Assembly: GCA_036898135.1 (NCBI GenBank) | Contig: JBAHVR010000283.1 | Coordinates: 31,001 to 95,000 of the forward strand | Direction: 5' to 3' | DNA: 64,000 bases | From: Oncomelania hupensis | Taxonomy: Eukaryota > Mollusca > Gastropoda > Littorinimorpha > Pomatiopsidae | Shown here: in pieces, positions 11,955 through 22,849 of the stretch | Numbering within the stretch: the first letter of the stretch is position 1 | Layout of the letters: every line of letters starts with the position of its first letter | The notes under the pieces: model-generated | What the model was told of the DNA's origin: nothing | The model's input: only the letters and a program-made list of their open reading frames with translations | Database searches by the model: none | Translations under genes and position numbers: made by a program

Positions 11955-12235
11955 AATTTGCTCACAGTGGTGAAGAAACGGAAACTCCGATGGTATGGCC
12001 ACGTCAACAGATCATCAGGTCTTGCAGAGACCATCCTTCCAGGCACAGTGCAAGGAGGTAGAAGAAGAGTAAGCCCGAAAAAGAGGTGGGAGGACATCAT
12101 TCGAGAATGGACTGGTTTGACACTGAGTGAAACAATCAGGGTTGATGAGGAAAGGACAGATGGAGTATGCTGGTTAAACGATTATCTGTGGTGCCCCTAC
12201 GACCTCCGAGTTACGGGATAGGATAGGATAGGAAG
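11955..12235 (+). mobile_element. RTE-like LINE, 3' terminal fragment
   Basis: A second C-terminal copy immediately downstream in the same orientation (LTVVKKRKLRWYGHVNRSSG), ending in a GGATAGGATAGGATAGG tail at 12217-12232. It has a frameshift after ETIRVDEE. Confidence 0.88.
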
Positions 12236-12329
12236 GAATAAAACAAATGTTAAAAATAATTTAAAAAAATAATAATAAAGAAATAATGTAAACAAAAAAA
12301 AATATATATATTATATTATATATATATAA

Positions 12330-12401
12330 ACATATTAAGGTCCCCGTATCCACGTTCCCAAAAATCTTTTTGGGAACGTGGATATGGGGACCTTAACATG
12401 T
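12330..12401. repeat. 72-bp near-perfect palindrome
   Basis: Left arm 12330-12364 and right arm 12367-12401 are reverse complements with one or two mismatches and a 2-nt loop. The central sequence is ACGTTCCCAAAAA/TTTTTGGGAACGT. The flanks (TATATATATAAA/TTTTTATATATAT) partly extend the pairing. Confidence 0.9.
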
Positions 12402-12597
12402 TTTTATATATATTTTTCAAATCAGAAGTTAATACATTTTTCAAGAATGTGTTAGCATATTTGGCATCTAGGTGGGCAAATTAATCTTATTTCCAAATAT
12501 AAACTTTCTACAAGCAGTAGAAATACAAGTTCCCGAAAAGCTGGGTGGTGACAGAGTTCCCATAAACCACCTGATATATATAGATATACCCCCTTGC
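12402..12597. other. Spacer between palindrome and (TA)n element
   Basis: No feature recognised; AT-rich. Confidence 0.5.
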
Positions 12598-12865
12598 TTT
12601 TGGGTACCCCCACTATAATTACATGTAAAATTATCACTTGTAGACGGACCGCTAACCCTAACCCTAACCCGTTTCGAGCGCACTGCCTTACCCTAATCGT
12701 CGAGGCACTGCCTTACCCTAATCGTCGAGGCACTGCGCTTACCCTAAGATCGTTTTCTGGGAGCCGCCTTGGATCCGGGGACCCAGCTGGGTCCCCAGAT
12801 CCAAAGTCGGGTACCCAAATGACCGGTTGGTGACTTTTAAGGTGCCCAGAAACCATAGTTTATAA

Positions 12866-12868
<3 letters not shown>
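12598..12868 (+). repeat. (TA)n-associated dispersed element, copy 2
   Basis: Same blocks as copy 1: a CCCCACTATAATTACATG lead, the ACGGACCGCTAACCCTAACC block, the CACTGCCTTACCCTAATCG motif (three times here), and the hairpin at 12771-12802. The hairpin arms here are GGGGACCC and GGGTCCCC, a compensatory change relative to copy 1. It again ends in TATAAGGA followed by (TA)n. Confidence 0.78.

Positions 12869-12962
<94 letters not shown>
12869..12962. repeat. (TA)n microsatellite
   Basis: About 94 bases of TA immediately 3' of the dispersed element. Confidence 0.97.
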
Positions 12963-12963
<1 letters not shown>

Positions 12964-13245
12964 ACAGCAAGAACGGCACTATATTGCTGAATTAAAGACA
13001 GTAGCATCTAACATGCAAACAACATATAATTATACTGAATCAAATACACACACACACTCACACACATACCCACAGTAAAATACAAAGCACAATAAAAAAT
13101 TGTCTATCTCTATCACCACAGTATTAAAACATAGTCAAACACACCCACTCACTCTATGTCTCCCACGCACACACACAAACACACACACACACACACACAC
13201 ACACTAAAATACAAAGCACAATAAAATTGTCTATCTCTATCAGTA
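12963..13245. repeat. (CA)n tracts with a duplicated flank
   Basis: CA-rich tracts near 13046-13070 and 13157-13205. The flanking segment ACAAAGCACAATAAAA followed by TTGTCTATCTCTATCA occurs twice (about 13080 and 13208). Confidence 0.85.
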
Positions 13246-13374
13246 TACGTGCATTTCACACAGAAACAGAACCGAGCACTTTACTTAAAAACGCCATGGA
13301 ACAACTACTATTATCACCACAAAAAGACACCACAACACAACACCTGCACAGACACTCAGGCAGCCAAACACACC

Positions 13375-13545
13375 TGGGCCACAACGACGACGAAGATGAG
13401 TAAAACAGTGACGATGACGATGACACTGAGAAAGAAGATGACAACGACGGTGACGATGATATGATGAGGCTGATGACGACGATGATGATGATGATGACGA
13501 CCATGATGATGACCATGATGACGATGATGATGAAGGTACGTTGAC
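13375..13545. repeat. (GAT/GAC)n-rich low-complexity tract
   Basis: Imperfect ACG/GAT trinucleotide repeats. The Ser- or His-rich frames on the opposite strand follow from the repeat. Confidence 0.85.
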
Positions 13546-13564
13546 CACAAAAAGAGGTTAAGGA

Positions 13565-14204
13565 CGGCTGGTGGGCAGGAATTTATTTCAAGAGGTGTTC
13601 ATGGAAAAGATGTGTTAAGTCTAGATTTGAATGCAGATAGAGTAGGGGTGTTACGGAGAGGCTGAGGCAAGGAATTCCAAAGTGTAGGAGCAACAAAGGA
13701 GAAAGAACGACGACCATACGTCTCCAGCTTGATGCATGGCACAGAAAGGTGACCAGCGTCAGCGGAACGGAGAGATCTGGATGGACGATATGGCTTTAAG
13801 AGCTCAGACAGATAAGAAGGTGCTAGCCCGTGCAGACTGCGGTAACAAAGCATCGCAACTTTGTATTCGACACGCGCGCGCACTGGCAACCAATGGAGTT
13901 CCTGAAGAAGTGGTTTCGCGCTGTCGAATTTGCGCTTCTTGAGCACGATACGGGCTGCGTTGTTCTGTGCTTTTTGAAGTTTGTCCAGTAGAGTGTTGGG
14001 AAGACCTACAAACAGGGAGTTGCAGTAGTCCATTCTTGACCGTACAAAAGCAGACATCAAATTCTTTGTAGTGCCCACTGTCAAGAAGGGTCTTATATGA
14101 CTAATCCTGCGGAGTTCCAGGAAAGTGGCCTTGCAGAGAGTGTTAATGTGGAGTTCCATTGAAAGTGCCCTATCAAGGTGGACTCCCAGATTTCTCAATC
14201 TCAA
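13565..14204 (-). mobile_element. L2/CR1-like LINE, C-terminal RT fragment with open frame
   Basis: A 201-codon open frame on the minus strand (13599-14204) with LINE thumb/C-terminal motifs: LGVHLDRALSMELHINTLCK, SAFVRSRMDYCNSLFVGLPN, LQELHWLPVRARVEYKVAML and RRSFSFVAPTLWNSLPQPLR. It lacks the palm, so it is a 5'-truncated insertion, and a frameshift separates it from the expected LKTHLF end. The uninterrupted frame suggests a relatively young copy. Confidence 0.88.
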
Positions 14205-14771
14205 TCAAACAGCCACCTCTCCCCAACGTGTTCTTTGATTCTTTCCGTGTTCGGGGACTAAATGCAGGTGTGGGGCTAGAACATAACTGGTAAATGGGAA
14301 CAGACTGGGTGCAGTGGTTCTTGAGTTATTGAACTTATATGACGCAAATCGAGCAACGATTGTACACACTTTCATCTATCAACCAATCCCATCACTTTGG
14401 GAGCTCCTATCGTATCACCCATCCCATAACTTGGGGCTCGTTTTGTTTCTTGGCGTACTATAGGATGTGTCTAGGAATCAGCATTAGGGGATACCAGATA
14501 CAAGAAACAACAGAGCTTTATCTGACTGTGAGACATGAACTTGATCAATACACACAACACATAACACATGGACCCTACTCTGTTTGCACTTTACATTCTT
14601 ACTGGACATCTATCTATCAATAGAGATCAAGCTATCACCAATCCCATAACTCGGGGGTCGTATCTTATCACCCATCCCATAACTATCTTAATCTTAATCA
14701 AACAGTCACCTCTCCCTCAACCCAAAGAGCTAGGCTATTGCTTATTCATATGTAGACAGTGGCTGTGATGC

Positions 14772-14800
14772 TGGGTTAGGGTTAGGGTTAGGGTTAGGGG
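14772..14800 (+). repeat. Interstitial telomere-type (TTAGGG)n
   Basis: Four perfect TTAGGG units within R2-related sequence. Shorter runs occur in the (TA)n elements (2061, 12655, 20041) and at 16138. Confidence 0.9.
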
Positions 14801-15144
14801 TTTGGGTTGTGATCCATCAACTCTTCTTGAGATAGGTGAAACATTCAGGGGGTCCTCTTGGGGATGAGCCCAATATGAGCCTGACTTGATGGGTTGAGGA
14901 GAAACTTCAGGTTCTTCGATTTCTGTACTTTGAAAGGGTTCCAATCTCCCAATAACGGCCGGTCATTTGGGCGGGAAACCGTCTGGCGCCCAAAATACTG
15001 CCAAATGCACCATTCAGGTGCACGAAGTGGGTACAGCACACACCCCCTGACCGAACAATGTTAGAAAAGCAGCCAAATTCATCCCCATGAGGTGGCCACT
15101 GGGATCGAAAGTATTTGGTCATATTGTATAAGGATTTCAGGAGG
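14801..15144. other. Spacer between R2 copies
   Basis: No gene recognised. Confidence 0.5.
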
Positions 15145-15800
15145 GTCATCTCAATCAAACAGTCACCTCTCCCCAACGTTTTGATGGATTCTTATTATGT
15201 TCTGGGACTATGTGCACGGGTGGGGCTTGAACATAAATGGTAAATACAAACAGGCTGGGTGCAGTGGTTCTTGACTTATTGCATTTGAACGACACAAATC
15301 GCGCACCAATTGTACGATTTTAAGAGGGTCATCTCAATCAGTCACCTCTCCCCAACGTGTTCTTCCATTCTTTCCGTGTTTGGGGACTAAGTGCAGGGGT
15401 GGGGCTTGAACATAACTGGTAAATGGGAACAGACTGGGTGCAGTGGTTCTTGACTTATTGAATTTATACGACGCAAATAGCGCCACGATTATACAGTTTC
15501 ATCTATCACCAATCCCATAACTCGGGAGCTCTTATGCTATCACCCATCCCATAACTCGGGGGTCGTTGGGGCTCGTTTAGTTTCTTGCCATACTATAGGA
15601 TGTGCCGCGGAATCAGCATTAGGGGATACAAGATACAACATACAAGAGAACTATATTATCTCTCTCTGAGAAATGAACATAATCAAGACACACAAAACAT
15701 AACAACTGTACCCTACACAGTTTGCAATTTACAATCTTACTGAACATCTATGTATCAATATATATCAAGCTATCCTATTAACCATCCCATAACTAGAGGG

Positions 15801-17631
15801 GGTTGGGCCCCCTCCTCCCCCACACTTACCCTTACACTAACAATTTACCCCATTCATATCCCATCACTACATCACCTGTAGATGAGACAGGTGAGCGTGT
15901 ATGTTGGTTCAGATCACCGCCCTTTACCCACCCTCACCACAGATAACCCTATTGCACGGTGGTCTAATGGTAGTGCGTTAGCTTAGGAGATCAAAATCAT
16001 TGGCTTAGCTCAATTATTGAGTTCAGAGTGACTGTTTTAGTGATCCAACCCCCCAAAAAAACATGTCTCCAAAACCACCTTTTTGAGATTTTTTCAAAAA
16101 TGGCAGCTACGATTTCCTTTTAATTTCGCACACTAGTAGGGTTAGGGTTAGTGGCAAATGTATCAAATTTTATTCATCAGAATAAAATTGATTCAACAAC
16201 AATAGCTATTTGGTTTGCTCAAATAAGCCTACTCTAGTATGGTAAGTTGGCCAAGTTTTTGAGCGTGCGGCGTTACAAATCCTTTTGATGTTCGCATTTT
16301 GTTACCAGTGTGTGTGTATCTGCAGCCACACGCACACACACATACGATCTTCAGCTTAGGCTGAGTTTTCACGTTCACACACACACAATCACATCTATAA
16401 GTGAGCGACGCAGTAGGGGGTCAGCCGGGACTGTCCTATCCTGCCGCAGAGTACCTCGTTCCTTTTCCAATTAAAGAGCGATAGTTTAGCTATGTTTCTG
16501 GTTAAAACAAGCTGAGCATTGACACTAAACTGTTGACCATATGAAGGGTTAAAGACATAAAGATACAAGATAACAGATAAAAACTACTAAAACACTCATA
16601 GAACCAATAATTCTTAACCGCTTTTAGTGCGGATGGTGTCAAAATGATCAGCTCGATAGCGCGATTCCTTTTCAGTCATTTTTCAATTTAGGTCCGATTG
16701 TAGCTGATACATGTTTTTGAATGCCCTACCCGTAATTCTAGACCAATTTTAATCGGGTTTGTTGCAAAATGATCAGCTCAATAGCGGGAACATTTTCCAG
16801 TGAAATTTGTTTGGGGATAATAAGATACAACGGAGATATAGGATAACAAAGGAGTCAAGTACCCCTAATTCTTGACCAATTTTAATCGGGTTTATTAAGA
16901 GTCCGCTGGACCTAAAGCAATAACCATGTAATGTAATCGGGTTTGTTGCAAAATGATCAGCTCCATCTGCCAAGACAGATGGTGGTTAAAAACACATCAC
17001 CTCGGTGGGGGGTAGGTGGGTGCCCCCGTGAGGTGGGTGATGAGATAAGAACACCCCCCCCCCCAGTGATGGTATGGGTGATGGGATAGCTTTTTATCTA
17101 ATGCAGCTGCCGCGTATCCCCCAAAAACAAGAAAACAGCCCCAACGATCTGCGAGTTATGGGATGGTGATATGAACACAGTTTAGACTAGTTGCGCGATT
17201 CGCGTCGTATACATTCTATATCTCGGGAACCACTGCACCGATCGGGAACCACCCTTGCACCTTGCCCTCGAAAATAAAGGGAATCGAAGCAGGCATTGGG
17301 GAGAGTTGACTGTTTGACACTCTTCGAAATTTTTTTGCCAAACTTGACGTTTGTTATCCCATATCTCCGTTGTATCTTATCATCCGGTGTTGAGATTTGG
17401 TACCTAAGATACACTCGAGCTGATCATTTTGCAACAAACCCGATTCAAACCGAACACGAATTAGGTATACTTCACTCAAGACCATGGACTTAGTTTTTGT
17501 GAGCCAAACCTGACATATTTTATCATATATCTCAGTAACAGTTGTCCGCCTTTGTCTATATCAAAAATATATATAGGTATATATTCTACTTCACTTTGTC
17601 AACAGTTTTACTGTCATTACATCACCTGTGT
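15801..17631. other. Repeat-bearing spacer in gene A intron 2
   Basis: No exon recognised. It holds a weak tRNA-like A-box at about 15955-15985 (GCACGGTGGTCTAATGGTAG) without a matching B-box. The block CGGGTTTGTTGCAAAATGAT appears at about 16755 and 16937 and inverted at about 17420-17446. An R1 3' fragment lies at 16895-16935 and a C-run at about 17050-17064. Confidence 0.6.
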
Positions 17632-17900
17632 GAATGAATGAATGAATGACTGAATGAATGAATGAATGAACATTGAGGTTTAACGTCTACACCCACCATT
17701 GGCGATATGGCAGACGGGGATAACCATCCCAGGGACAGAGGGGTAGGGACCTAAATCAACACTGAACCACAAGAGCCATCATACTGCTAAAATTGACAGT
17801 GAAAATGGCCACATTTTATATCGCCCACCACGGGATTCGAACCTGGGTCATCAGTGTGCCAGGCGAACGCTCTACCACTTGAGCTACGGCTTTGCCCCTC
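17632..17900 (-). mobile_element. tRNA-derived SINE
   Basis: Minus-strand element with a tRNA-like head. The A-box TAGCTCAAGTGGTAGAGCG is about 17870-17887 and the B-box GGTTCGAATCCCG about 17831-17843. An unrelated body follows, with TTTAACGTC near its end and a 3' tail of (TTCA)n at 17632-17670. The T-stem and acceptor do not pair well, so it is a SINE, not a tRNA gene. A small piece of the same family is at 9103-9136. Confidence 0.8.
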
Positions 17901-18584
17901 CCCCCCCCCCCTCCACCTGTGTGAATGAGAAAGATGAGTGTATATGCTACAGCTCACAAGGACATACAATTTAGCCTTACATAGGCAAGATGAAAGAAAA
18001 AAATTGACGTAAGCAGCCTCCATAAGTCAGAATAGTTGAAGCCACAAAGTATGAAGTGGTTAGACAATGGGAGGCTCGCAAAGCTGTCGGGGTGGAGCCC
18101 TTGAACACCTTATTAGGCAGAATAGTTGATGTCACAAATCAAGGATGAAGTGGTGAGCCAATGGCAGGCTCGCAAAGCTGTCTGGTGGAGTCAAAGTCGC
18201 TCGCAAAGCTGTAGGGGTGGAGTCAAAGTCGCTGGTCGCACGTTCCAGCAGGACTGTCGCGGCGCGCTTGTCTCATGACGCTACATGTGACCAATCATCT
18301 TGCAGAGACGAGTGCAGAAAAATGTCAACTCGGCCTCCCTCTCTCTCCTTCTTAGTAAAAATGTGTTTGTTTGTTTGTTTGTTAATTAGATTAGCGTCTC
18401 CGGACACTTGGCACGTATAGGAGACGAAAAATGTGTGTAGCCGAGTGTGTACATATACACCGATGTCTCTGGATCTGGATCTGGATCTGGATACTGCCGA
18501 TGATGTTGTTGGCAGAAAACACCACAGGAGCCATAGATGGCTATTAACGTGGTGGTGGTGTGTGCGCGCTAATTAATTTGATTT
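17901..18584. other. Spacer with local duplications
   Basis: The AGGCTCGCAAAGCTGTC block is repeated three times between 18070 and 18235, with GGTGGAGTCAAAGTCGCT after it. A short GGATCT run lies near 18470-18492. No gene seen. Confidence 0.65.
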
Positions 18585-18602
18585 AAAAAAAAAAGAAAAG
18601 AA

Positions 18603-18627
<25 letters not shown>
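18585..18627 (+). repeat. Poly(A) tract
   Basis: A-rich run ending in 27 consecutive A; no retroposon body was identified in front of it. Confidence 0.9.
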
Positions 18628-18633
<6 letters not shown>

Positions 18634-18756
18634 TCCATAGTTTTTTTTGTACTAACTTCATATTGCCTATTATATTCTTAAAAGGGCTCCTCTTGTGGAA
18701 GCCTGGTGATATGTGTACAATTAAAAGTTTAAAATCACTGTTCTATTATGTTGACT

Positions 18757-19311
18757 CTATAAGAACTTGTCAGCCTCCCTGTACCTCCCGATTGCAGTGG
18801 AGAATGAGCTAGGTGAGGATAGGTTGATGATGTCATCGGGAAGGCTATTCCATTCCACTACTGTCCTTACGAAGAAGGAGTTTCTGTAGAGATCTGATGA
18901 TGAGGGTGGTATAATAAAGCATGTGTTGTTGTTTATCTGCCTCTCTATGATGTTCTGTGTGTCATATCCTTTAAAGGTGGTGGGGCGGATTTTCCGTTTG
19001 TTCTTGGCAGCAGTAAGGAAGGTGTTGGGAGGGAGAGCAGTAACTAGTCCTCTGGTTATCTTGTAGAGCATGGTCAGCCTGAGTTGTTGGCGACGTATTG
19101 CAAGTAGTGGGAGGTGGAGCTCGTGAAGCATCCTGCCAATGCATCCTGGGTCCCGGGATCTGTAGTCTCTCATAATGAACCGTGCAGCCTGGCGTTGGAT
19201 GCGTTCCAGCTTGTCGATGTCTTGTTGGAGGTAAGGATCCCACACCACTGCGGCATACTCGAGAGTGGATCTAACAAGTGCGATGTAGGCTAGGCGTCGG
19301 CACTCTTGTCT
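18757..19311 (-). mobile_element. Jockey/CR1-like LINE, C-terminal fragment with open frame
   Basis: Open minus-strand frame with the block typical of jockey-like elements in animals: LVRSTLEYAAVVWDPYLQQD, IQRQAARFIMRDYRSRDPG, then LTMLYKITRGLV and a terminal VVEWNSLPDDIINLSSPSSF. It is a 5'-truncated copy and related in sequence to the fragments at 3.9 kb and 32.3-32.8 kb. Confidence 0.88.
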
Positions 19312-19755
19312 CTATTTGCATCCTGGTAAGGACTTGCAGGTTATGCACAGTAACAGTAATCCTATTGCATATAATTGCACCCTGATGCACCTAGGGTGTC
19401 ATATTAAATGTAATTCTATATATCGTCATTTCTTTTCTTCATCCAGTTGTTTGATAGCACTGGTCACCCCATGGTCCCTTTTTACAGACATCATGCGGTC
19501 GCCCTATGGATCGGTCGCCCTATGGATCGGTCACCCTAAGGGCCGCGGGAGCATTAAAATCCTTAGGGCGACCACCAAAGAAAGCTGTCTGGGAATACAC
19601 ATTTCCTAACCTTCTTGTATGAGCAGTACAATTGTAGTATATTAAAGCAAAGTTTAACTGAAAAGAATCATGAATGAGCTAACAATAGTGTAGGATATAG
19701 GTCTGGTCACCCTAAGGGCCCTTTTTACAGTGGTCGCCCCATGGGTGGATTTGTA

Positions 19756-19757
<2 letters not shown>
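19312..19757. other. Spacer with GGTCACCCTAAGGGCC repeats
   Basis: The near-palindromic GGTCACCCTAAGGGCC and related CGCCCTATGGATCGGT motifs recur several times between 19470 and 19745. No gene seen. Confidence 0.6.
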
Positions 19758-19846
<89 letters not shown>

Positions 19847-20090
19847 TTATAAAATGTTCCTACATAACCGGTTAACACTTTTCCCTACGGTTATCAGCAG
19901 ACCCGGCCTTTGGATCTGGGAACCCGGCTCGGTTCTCGGATCCATGGCGGCTCCCAAAAACGATCTGGGAATGACGGGTAGGGTAAGGCACTGCCTCAAC
20001 GGGTAGGGTAAGGCAGTGCTACACATATTCCGCTTGAAACGGGTTAGGGTTAGGGTTAGCGGTCCGTCTACAAGTGATTGCATTACATAG
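19758..20090 (-). repeat. (TA)n-associated dispersed element, copy 3 (inverted)
   Basis: About 87 bases of TA (19758-19844) followed by the dispersed element in reverse orientation: TATAAGGA at the TA border, the hairpin near 19911-19942 with one weakened pair, the GGGTAGGGTAAGGCACTGCC units and the GGGTTAGGGTTAGGGTTAGC block. Confidence 0.78.
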
Positions 20091-20095
20091 CGTTA

Positions 20096-20650
20096 TATAA
20101 AGGAAGAATAAGTGAGCTATATAGGAACAATGGTAAATATAGGAACAATAAGTTAGCTATTTAGGAACACTGAAAAATGAGTTATATAGGAACAATGGTA
20201 AGCTATATAGTAATTATAAGTTATCTTAATAGGAACAATGGTTAGTGAGATACATAGGAACAATGAGAAGAGAGCTATATTGGAACAATAATATCAGACC
20301 TATATAGGAACAGAAATAAGTGAGCTATATACGAAAAATACTAATGAATTATAAAGGAATAATGATAAATGAGCTATATAGGAATAATAATAAGTACGCT
20401 ATATAGAAACAAAGAGGAGTGATCTATATAGGAACAATTAATAAGTGAGATATAGTAACTTTGGTAAGTGAGTGACATAGGTACAATGGTAAATGTAGGA
20501 ACACTGTATAGGAATACTGGTAAGAGAGCTTTATAGGAACAATGGGTAGTGAGCTATACAGGAACAATGGTAAGTGAGCTGTATAGGAACAATCATAAGT
20601 GTGCGAGCTAGATTGGAATAGTGAAAAGTGAGCTCTAATATAGGAGCTAG
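20096..20650 (+). repeat. Degenerate GAGCTATATAGGAACAATG minisatellite
   Basis: More than 15 imperfect units of about 25-30 bp, the same core and orientation as the array at 3440-3795. It ends about 50 bases from the donor of gene A exon 2. Confidence 0.9.
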
Positions 20651-20701
20651 TACTTTTATTGTATTTACTTTTACCTTTCCACAACTCGGATCATGACTGA
20701 C

Positions 20702-20914
20702 CTCGTGCGAAGATGGTGATCCTTTCCACTGTGTAGTTCTGACCTAGATCCACAGTCCACGACGGAGTCCTGTCATACACTTCAGTGTGAATGCAGTTGC
20801 CTGGCGCGTAAATCGTACTCGTATTTCCGTTGATAACAGCGCTGCAGTTGTTGAACTGACCATTATCGTTGTAATACGACGACATTCTGCATTGTTTATT
20901 TAACGCTGCGTTCT
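20702..20914 (-). CDS. Gene A exon 2: first half of fucolectin-type lectin domain
   Basis: A 213-nt minus-strand exon, acceptor after TTCCTCTTAACAG and donor GTCAGT, phase 1 on both sides (71 codons). It encodes ENAALNKQCRMSSYYNDNG at the start, the usual opening of FTP/fucolectin domains (NxALxKxxxQSSxY). It continues with a Cys-containing middle (PGNCIHTEVYD) and the highly typical SWTVDLGQNYTVERITIFAR strand pair. With exon 3 it gives one complete lectin domain of about 140 residues. Glycosylation sequons occur at NCS, NTS and NYT. Fold assignment is by motif memory; the ligand is unknown, fucosylated glycans being the family norm. Confidence 0.87.
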
Positions 20915-22773
20915 CTGTTAAGAGGAAAATGTAGTGGCTTGTTATGTGATAGAAAAAATTAAGTTTGATGGCGAAATATCACTTGTGCATTCAAACTTCT
21001 CTTTCTTTCTTCTTCTTTTTTTTAAATAAAAATATTAATTATGTCTTTTGTTGTTGTATATTCTTTGCATCTTTCTTTAATTCTTTCATTATCTCTTTCT
21101 TAATTTCTTTCTTTAATAGGATTTTCGTTGGTTCTTATGATATTTCCATTAGCATAACCATTGTTGTCGTTGGTTTCAAACTTCAGGTAGCTTTTGCTTA
21201 TATTGCAAACTATTAATACAACGTTGGCTAGTAAGTTTCCTTTTTTTTCTTTCTCTCTCTTTTTCTTTCTTTGTCTCGTCGTAATTTCTTTTTTCCTTCC
21301 TTCCTGTTTTCCCCTTAGATTCTTTACCTGTTTAACTATGACAATTCCTTTTTAGCCATGCCTGAATTTGGCTGCATGCTATTTATCTCACTGTACACTA
21401 CATATTTTATTGCCTTAACAAGTTTGTTTTGTTTTTTTAAAAAATAGTATTTGGTTGAGTGTCTGAGAATATTTATGTGAATGAATGGCGACGTCATATG
21501 TGATGTTTATTTATTGACTTTGATATCGTCCTTGTCATGTTCCATTTTTATGTCATGTAGTCCACATGTTACATTCTTTTGTGTGAAAAGGGGGACAATA
21601 AATTATCATGTATCTTCTCTCTCTCCCTCCCTCTCTCTCTTCGTAATTTATTCATGTATTTATTATTTCTGTTTCTTCCTAGTTTCCTCTCAGTCATGCA
21701 GATTGAAGTAGACTTCCACAGGCAATCGTAGCACAAATCATAAGCTAGTCAAATATACTTGTGAATATGCAAAAGCTTGAGGAGATTACCTTCCAACAGC
21801 AAATAATGCCCGCATGCATTTTGAAAAGTCAGCAAAATGTATTAGGCTACAAATAAAATCAGCCAGTTTTGTGTAATATGACTATCCCAATTCACTTACT
21901 ACTGTCCGCAATAAAAAGGTCCACAGACACAATTTCAATATTAATAGTGGCAAATTGTAAGCTATTCACATTGTCTGAATGGAGGCAGCTATACCTTCAT
22001 ATATAAATGGTGGATCCGCAGTAATGCGTACACGTATAGGTTCTTGTCACCATTTAATTGTTGGGGAGTAAGGTGTTAGCGATCTTTTCTCTTCTCTCAG
22101 AGGCAGCGCTGTAAGAGTCGTTCCCACAGATCTCTCTCCCTCCCTCTCTAATGACAAAGATGATGGTATGGTGTGCGCCCGCGCGTGTGTGTGTGTGTTT
22201 GTGTGTGTGTGTAATATGATTTCTAAGTAAATGTTGAGTTCTTTATTATGTTAATTTGTTAAGAGACAGATTGGAAGATTAGACTTATTAATTAGTCTAA
22301 AATCTTTATCCCCAATTTTAAAAAAATCCAAACCAAAAGTTTTTCTCTCTCTCCCTTTCTCTCTTTTTAATTTAGTTGTTGAATCTCAGCAGCTCCGGAT
22401 ACCCGTTTAAAACTTCGTATTTTTAAAAACCACTTTCTTGGGCTGATTCGTTCCGCTATAAGCGATCGGCGTGTTCTCCATTCAAGTAGGTCAACCTTCA
22501 CTTCTTTTCTTGGAATCTTGAGTTTCTGCCTTTGTAGTTGAAATCTCTACGCTGGTGCGCTGGTTCTAATCATAATACCACAATGTCCAATATACTGTTA
22601 TAGCCCACTGTCTTTGACACAGTGTAAACGAACAAGATGAACTGCCTGAGTGATTATAGTTCCTTCGTACATTTTTGATGCGCAACCAGCATTCATTGGA
22701 TGGATACTTGAGATGGACAAGTAGTCATCGTCATCGGCAACATGTATTATGTCAGAAACACCAATTCTCTTAC
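20915..22773. other. Gene A intron 1
   Basis: T-rich intron with CT-rich and GT-rich low-complexity tracts (about 21600-21640, 22180-22212). No additional exon was recognised. A block near 21320-21420 resembles 61890-61960 in gene B at moderate identity. Confidence 0.6.
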
Positions 22774-22849
22774 CCCAGTTATAACCACTTGGCTGTTCAT
22801 AGCTGGACGACACCATCAGTGCCAACAAACAAACGCAAGAGAAAGACAT
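22774..22849 (-). CDS. Gene A exon 1: start codon and signal peptide
   Basis: Minus-strand exon starting at ATG 22849-22847 and ending at a strong donor GTAAGA, phase 1. It encodes MSFSCVCLLALMVSSSYEQP and a few more residues: a hydrophobic core (VCLLALMV) with small residues ahead of a likely cleavage near SSS/YEQ. The phase matches the acceptor at 20914 exactly and creates a Glu codon at the start of the lectin domain. It is therefore the start of a secreted or type I membrane lectin. Reading on without splicing gives only an acidic tail and a stop, which supports the intron. Confidence 0.78.

Larger units (their letters stand above)
14199..15800 (+). repeat. Dispersed family R2, three direct copies
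   Basis: A block starting TCTCAATCAAACAGCCACCT and containing GAACATAACTGGTAAATGGG, CAGTGGTTCTTGA(G/C)TTATTG, CCAATCCCATAACTCGGG and ACTATAGGATGTG recurs at 14199-14690, partially at 15145-15320, and at 15321-15800. Units are up to about 480 bp. No coding potential is visible. Confidence 0.75.

Noticed and set aside
13256..13550. Ser- or His-rich small proteins
   Set aside because: Direct products of a GAT/GAC microsatellite, open in several frames at once.
14772..14800. A telomere or chromosome end
   Set aside because: Only four TTAGGG units, flanked on both sides by ordinary repeat sequence, so it is interstitial.
17821..17900. A tRNA gene
   Set aside because: A and B boxes are present but the acceptor and T stems do not pair, and the sequence continues into a SINE body with a TTCA tail.
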